Source: Ruegeria arenilitoris (GTDB lineage Bacteria > Pseudomonadota > Alphaproteobacteria > Rhodobacterales > Rhodobacteraceae). Taken from it: DNA of 64,000 nt. The position numbers and the translations under genes were made by a program. A model generated the notes under the pieces. It saw nothing but the letters and a program-made list of their open reading frames with translations. It searched no databases and was not told the origin of the DNA. Shown here piece by piece: positions 59,753-64,000 of this stretch; the first letter of the stretch is position 1; each line of letters begins with the position of its first letter. The DNA is taken from positions 1 through 64,000 of the forward strand of contig NZ_WPYP01000007.1 of the NCBI RefSeq assembly GCF_013030985.1. The letters run 5' to 3'.

Positions 59753-61498
59753 TTAGTCCTCAATGTTCTTTTGAGATTTCAGCATCTCAATTGCTCGCCA
59801 CTGAATGAACGCGTTAGAAACAATGGCGTAGCATTTCGTACGCGTACGTGTGAGTGCAACGAGCAAAAGGCTGTTCTGCCATTCATTTTCGAGGATATCT
59901 GGAACATCGGTGACGATTACGATCTCTGATTCCAGTCCCTTGAATGCTGCAATGCCAGTGGAAAGTATCTGTTGCCTATCAGGTTGAACCTCTCGAGGCG
60001 CAACCAATGGCTTGCCAACGTTTGGTGGAAAGCGATCCACAAGCCGCTGCCCAGCCCTTCGCCATGACAGTATCGCAATGTCCCCAGGACAAACGCCGTC
60101 GCGGATCAATTCTACAAGAAGAGCGCGCAGTTTGGCGGCAGCCTCCTTGTCGGTTGTAGCGCCGATATACTTCACGGGCGAATTGAGCTGACGACGGCAT
60201 TCCGGCGCGTCCGCCTTCGAAAAAAAGTAGGCTTCGGTAGAAGTCTTCGGAGGATTTCTGAAGTTCTCCCTCAATTCAACTGATACCGCTCCGGCCTCTA
60301 CGAGGGCGTCGAAAGCTTGTTTTTCAAAGCGTGAATAAACGTTTGCCTGATCGCCTTGGTCTAAGAAGATTGCCCAGCGCCCCTTCAGGCCGCCGCTGAG
60401 GATCAACGTCAGACAAGCAAGATTTCTTTCGTTTAGAATATCCTGGGCTTCATCCAAAATCACCGCGTCATACTGCGGGAGCTCGCCAGTCTCCAATAGG
60501 ATCTCACAAGCGTCTTCAAAAAGTGCTGGGTAGCCCCTTAAGAAGTGCTCTTCTTCTGAGGTTCCGATGGGAACCGCCGGTGACAACCCAGCACGTCGGA
60601 TGATGTCATGCATGAACTTATGGAGCGTCGCAATCTTGAATTTTGAGTCGCCACGTTCCACCGAGAGATGGGCGGCGAGTTCAGTATTGAAGCAAAGGTA
60701 GAGTACCTTCTGTCGTTCTTCAGAAATCCGACGGGCGGATTCCAACGCCAGAACAGTTTTGCCTGTTCCTGGTCCTCCGGCACAAATCAGTCTCGGGTTT
60801 TGTGGGCTCAAAACAAGGTCGAGTACTCGAAATTGCTCCCTGCTAAGAACAGGCGCCTCACGTTGACTTTCGATCACGAGCCCCAAAACCGTCAACCCGG
60901 TTTCAAAGTCGGCTCGCATAGCGTCAGCACAAGTTCGCAGCTTTTCCGAGGTGAGAGGAAAGGTGGTTCTTCCACCCTTCTCTTTTCGCTTGCGCTCGAA
61001 GTATGCCTCCAATCGTTTCAGGTATGCCGAAAACGGGTTCTTCTGATCGCGGAGGTCATATATTACGTCTTGGCTCCATTCCGCGTCCTGGTATTCGAAA
61101 ATGACCGAAGGCAGGATCACTCCCCAACCGAAAAGGGCTTCCTTGCGAGAAAGCACTCGCTGTTCTTGAAGGTGTTTCAAGACTGCCCAGCGACAACCCT
61201 CGGCTTGTTTGAACGGCCCCTCGGTGGTGGTGTACGAACGCTCCCCCGACCCAATCGTCCAAATCCCATTTTTTCGCTGAATTGCCCCCCCTTTAACCTC
61301 AAGGCAAAACACTCCACGCGGGCTCATCAATACGAAATCGCATTCGGCATGTTCCTTGGTGCCATGTCTCTCTAATCCGACTGATTGGAAGCAGTATACT
61401 TCCTCCTTAGTCTTCATATCTCTGATTTCGTTGAAAATATTCTGCTCAGTAAAGGTAGCGCTCGGGCTGCAAATAGGAGGTATCATATGAACGGTCAT
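59753..61498 (-). CDS. NERD nuclease-UvrD-like helicase fusion
   Basis: This 581-residue protein joins an N-terminal NERD (nuclease-related) domain to a superfamily 1 helicase. The nuclease-like core shows Asp54, Glu67 and Lys69 (ECDFVLMSPRGVFCLEVKGG, the PD-(D/E)xK arrangement). The helicase has Walker A GGPGTGKT (241-248), DEAQD (349-353), QGDQANVYSRFE-like QANVYSRF, and LVALTRTRTKCYAIVS near the C-terminus. It could cut and unwind invading DNA. It overlaps the DrmE-like gene by four bases and precedes drmA by two. It is not one of the named DISARM core components, which makes its operon place notable. Confidence 0.82.
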   Translation of the reverse strand: MTVHMIPPICSPSATFTEQNIFNEIRDMKTKEEVYCFQSVGLERHGTKEHAECDFVLMSPRGVFCLEVKGGAIQRKNGIWTIGSGERSYTTTEGPFKQAEGCRWAVLKHLQEQRVLSRKEALFGWGVILPSVIFEYQDAEWSQDVIYDLRDQKNPFSAYLKRLEAYFERKRKEKGGRTTFPLTSEKLRTCADAMRADFETGLTVLGLVIESQREAPVLSREQFRVLDLVLSPQNPRLICAGGPGTGKTVLALESARRISEERQKVLYLCFNTELAAHLSVERGDSKFKIATLHKFMHDIIRRAGLSPAVPIGTSEEEHFLRGYPALFEDACEILLETGELPQYDAVILDEAQDILNERNLACLTLILSGGLKGRWAIFLDQGDQANVYSRFEKQAFDALVEAGAVSVELRENFRNPPKTSTEAYFFSKADAPECRRQLNSPVKYIGATTDKEAAAKLRALLVELIRDGVCPGDIAILSWRRAGQRLVDRFPPNVGKPLVAPREVQPDRQQILSTGIAAFKGLESEIVIVTDVPDILENEWQNSLLLVALTRTRTKCYAIVSNAFIQWRAIEMLKSQKNIED

Positions 61499-63975
61499 GA
61501 CAATCTCGCTGCTGCATTGTGATCAAGTCGTTGCCGTTGCCACAGAAGCGAACCCACGCAAGTCGCAACCTTACCAACGAATTCCACACGATGGATATTG
61601 AGGTCGACGCAAGTGTTCCCCACTTCGATGCGCAATTTGCCTGTTGTTTGGTTAGCCGTTCCTCTTACAAGTTGCTCAAAAATGTGATCCGCAGCTTCAT
61701 GACGAGCTCGATACAGAGCTGAAACGGCTTGCACCGAAGCCTCACCGGATTTTTGAATTTCCGTATCGTCTGAGAGGGCGCAAATTTTTGGAATAACTTC
61801 TCGATAATTCATTGGCGCGACAGTTTGCCCGTTGATCCAGTTTCGATACGCCATATCCGATCGCTGCAACCCAGCAGCAGCCAACCGCTTGCGAAAGTTA
61901 CTCCAAGGAACAGACCCGGCGGCATAAGCTCTCTTCAGAGGTTGCCGCCAAAGATCGGCCATATTCAATGTATTTTTGGGGTCTCGCAAATAGTTTGGAG
62001 CAAGTTCTTGGAACAGCTCTCGGTGAGAGCCGTCCTTAAGCACAAAAATATCACCTTCCCGCAATTGGCTGACAGGTATGCAGGCATCTTCTGGTCGTGA
62101 GGCATCTCTATTCAAGAGAACCAGGTCAGCATGAGGCGGCAAGAACACGTAAGCTGAATAGTCGTCGAGAATGACAGGAGTTCCACTGACCTTTGAGTCG
62201 CCCCCGGAGTTAACGGTTCGATAGATACGTTCGAACAATCCATCAAGGTCGGGGCGCTTCTCTGTCGGCGGGATAAACTCTGATAAATCCTCGCTTAGTG
62301 TAGCTTTACCTCTCTTCGGGCTGGGCCACACCAACTGCTCGACTGCCCCGCTGGGCTCACGCCCTTCATTTGAGTGTTCCATAGGCGTGCTGAAAGAACG
62401 GACACGCCTACGCACCCCGTCCGTTACTCTGTCGAACCATTCTTCTTGAAAGTCGAACATAAGGTAGGTCAATTTTATTGCGGGAACGATTGTATCGAGC
62501 CGGCGCATTGTTTCCGCACCGTGCCAGCCGGGAACAACCAAATGTTCCACGGGCGCAACGCGAAATAGTTCTGGCGCGGTAAGACCCGCACCGTGGAGAC
62601 CGTTCCCGTTCAGCAGGGCTGTAGTTTCTTGCGCTTCCTGATGGGATCGGCAGAGGATTGTAACTGGCTTGCCCTCCTTAGCGATCCTTTCACCAAAGAT
62701 ATCAGGGGAGAATTCGCCATTCTCGGCGAGCTCGTCGAGTGCGTTTGCGACTCCAATCAAGGATTGATCATAAAGCGCTTCAGCCTTAGCAGCCTTCGAA
62801 AGAGCCAAGGCTCGTTCCCGTATTTTAGCAGACGCGGAGCTACCCGGGCGCGGCATCCTCCCCGCATCGGAAAGGAAGTTTCTTAATTGCGGCACAATAG
62901 GAGTGAAGTCATCTTCCGGATCATCATGTTGATCTTGCAAGAACCGGTTGATTATAGCCAACGCCGGGTTGGGAATTACCTGAACGCTTCGATCAACGAT
63001 CCAATGATTGTATTGTCGCTTCAATCCGCGCGCCAAAGGATCAATTTGCCTGAAACCTCGTGGTTTCAAAGACCACGGCAGAACTACGTCGTCCTCCATG
63101 ATCAGGGCATCTCGGGGCGGACCAGGTACTTCGGAGATATCCGCTAAACAAAGCATCCGCAGATTTGGAATCTCTCGACCGACGAATTCAGCATTGATCT
63201 CGCGATAGGTCATCGAACCGAAGGCAATCAAATCGAATGCGATCACTCCCGCAGGGGGATTCTCAATCAGGTTTCTTGCAACCATCGCGGACCCGCACGC
63301 GTAGATCATCGCCCGATCAATAACGCTTTGCGTCATGGGTTCTTCGCGCTCGGTTCCGCTTATCCAAGTGGCACCGACTACCTTCGAAATTGCGTCACCG
63401 CGACAATGCAGGGAAGGCAAATAGTTTTCCAGTAAGTTGCGTGGAGCTACGACAAGTACGGCACGCCGGGCATCGCTACGAGGCCGCCCTTTTAGAAGAA
63501 AATGTAATGGGTCGATAGAATGGTGTTGCTGCCACGCTGAAACGACAGAACCGTTCGACAAGGTTTTGTAGTCTTGCCGAGGAGATACCTCCATGCAGTT
63601 CACCAGGTTATCAGGCAGGTATAGCCGGCCAGATGAACTCACTTCCACAACGATCTTTTCTTCACCTGCGATGACTTGTCGCCCTAAGTATCGCACACGC
63701 TCCGGACGCTGGCCGAAGTTTAGCAGATTGAGGATTGTACCCTCTTGCCATCTTCCATTCGTACCGGTCTGTGCATTTTCTCGCATTGCGGCAAGTGTGA
63801 CTGCCCCGACTACAGGTGCGAGAAAGACTTCTGCGTCTCGCAGAGTAATATGGTCGTTTTGCGAGCTTTCAAGCACAGCTTGTGCATTTCCGACGACATA
63901 CTGGCCGAAGCGATCCAGCATCATTCCGCCTGCTGTGAGATATGAGCTTTCCAAATGGGGAATTCGTTGCTGCAA
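61495..63975 (-). CDS. DrmE-like large protein of the defence operon (start uncertain)
   Basis: This 826-residue soluble protein resembles DrmE of class 2 DISARM in size, operon place and C-terminal style: SVPWSNFRKRLAAAGLQRSDMAYRNWINGQTVAPMNYREVIPKI, an HTH-like unit. An N-terminal region contains AVLVVAPRNLLENYLPSLHC, resembling a degenerate helicase strand-loop; no Walker motif is clear. The frame stays open to the window edge, so the true start may lie beyond 64000. TTG 63975 and ATG 63924 (MMLDRFGQ, after GGCGGA) are in-frame options. It overlaps the NERD-UvrD gene by four bases. Family assignment is inference from context and partial motif resemblance. Confidence 0.6.
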   Translation of the reverse strand: MQQRIPHLESSYLTAGGMMLDRFGQYVVGNAQAVLESSQNDHITLRDAEVFLAPVVGAVTLAAMRENAQTGTNGRWQEGTILNLLNFGQRPERVRYLGRQVIAGEEKIVVEVSSSGRLYLPDNLVNCMEVSPRQDYKTLSNGSVVSAWQQHHSIDPLHFLLKGRPRSDARRAVLVVAPRNLLENYLPSLHCRGDAISKVVGATWISGTEREEPMTQSVIDRAMIYACGSAMVARNLIENPPAGVIAFDLIAFGSMTYREINAEFVGREIPNLRMLCLADISEVPGPPRDALIMEDDVVLPWSLKPRGFRQIDPLARGLKRQYNHWIVDRSVQVIPNPALAIINRFLQDQHDDPEDDFTPIVPQLRNFLSDAGRMPRPGSSASAKIRERALALSKAAKAEALYDQSLIGVANALDELAENGEFSPDIFGERIAKEGKPVTILCRSHQEAQETTALLNGNGLHGAGLTAPELFRVAPVEHLVVPGWHGAETMRRLDTIVPAIKLTYLMFDFQEEWFDRVTDGVRRRVRSFSTPMEHSNEGREPSGAVEQLVWPSPKRGKATLSEDLSEFIPPTEKRPDLDGLFERIYRTVNSGGDSKVSGTPVILDDYSAYVFLPPHADLVLLNRDASRPEDACIPVSQLREGDIFVLKDGSHRELFQELAPNYLRDPKNTLNMADLWRQPLKRAYAAGSVPWSNFRKRLAAAGLQRSDMAYRNWINGQTVAPMNYREVIPKICALSDDTEIQKSGEASVQAVSALYRARHEAADHIFEQLVRGTANQTTGKLRIEVGNTCVDLNIHRVEFVGKVATCVGSLLWQRQRLDHNAAARLS

Positions 63976-64000
63976 GCTACTTAAATGGGGAAGGCCATAT

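Larger units (their letters stand above)
49570..64000. mobile_element. Integrated plasmid-like mobilizable element carrying a DISARM-like operon (partial)
   Basis: The element begins at the tRNA-derived half-site and runs beyond the right edge. It contains a tyrosine recombinase beside the half-site, a Mob/Pre-like relaxase, a probable replication protein with iteron-like repeats upstream, a transposase scar and a four-gene defence-type operon. Base composition is AT-richer than the first 48 kb. Orientation predicts that the intact tRNA gene lies on the minus strand past 64000. The full length cannot be seen. Confidence 0.7.

Overview
The window looks like a chromosome segment of a marine Roseobacter-group alphaproteobacterium (Rhodobacterales). 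The first 48.4 kb is GC-rich, and its gene content is typical of that group: betaine and methylamine enzymes, organosulfonate genes, liv-type and pro-type ABC importers, BCCT and SstT carriers, and hydantoinase-family genes. No rRNA gene, complete tRNA gene or CRISPR array is visible. Family names come from reading the translated motifs; no database search was run.

Layout of the core part. 1-4.4 kb: an AraC-family regulator, then a translationally coupled DUF4173 membrane protein with a response regulator and histidine kinase. 4.4-6.4 kb: two decayed genes, an MttB-family methyltransferase relic and a trimethylamine-dehydrogenase-like relic, both with internal deletions. 6.4-12.5 kb: an RND efflux pump with its adaptor, followed by a BCCT carrier. 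12.7-19.5 kb: VOC and isochorismatase-like enzymes, SstT, a sulfatase, a DUF3179-like protein and an outer-membrane barrel. 19.5-24 kb: a complete liv-type ABC importer. 24-27.3 kb: MbnP, a MauG/MbnH-like di-haem protein and a secreted beta-propeller. 27.6-33.2 kb: hydantoinase A/B, an aminotransferase and an Asp/Glu-racemase-family enzyme in one overlapping operon. 33.2-37.4 kb: sulfopyruvate-decarboxylase-like ComDE, a universal stress protein and an HpsN-like dehydrogenase, facing a LacI regulator across two palindromic operators 21 bp apart. 37.4-48.3 kb: a LysR regulator, a dimethylglycine-dehydrogenase-like flavoprotein diverging from an intact MttB-family methyltransferase, two ureohydrolases and a glycine-betaine-type ProXVW importer. 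Together these suggest use of methylated amines, betaines and sulfonates.

From about 48.4 kb the sequence becomes AT-richer and accessory. A 19-base copy of a tRNA 3' end (49570-49588, most likely tRNA-Phe) lies just before a tyrosine recombinase. It is followed by small unknown genes, a Mob/Pre-like relaxase, a TTG-started probable replication protein with 21-bp-phased iteron-like repeats upstream, and a transposase remnant. This reads as an integrated, mobilizable plasmid-like element running past the right edge.

Its cargo is a tightly coupled minus-strand operon with features of a DISARM-type anti-phage system. In transcription order it encodes a DrmE-like protein, a NERD nuclease-UvrD helicase fusion, a DrmA-like helicase and a DrmB-like DUF1998 protein. 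No drmC or DNA methyltransferase is visible, and the transposase scar lies directly downstream of drmB. This variant operon on a plasmid-like integrated element is the most interesting part of the window.
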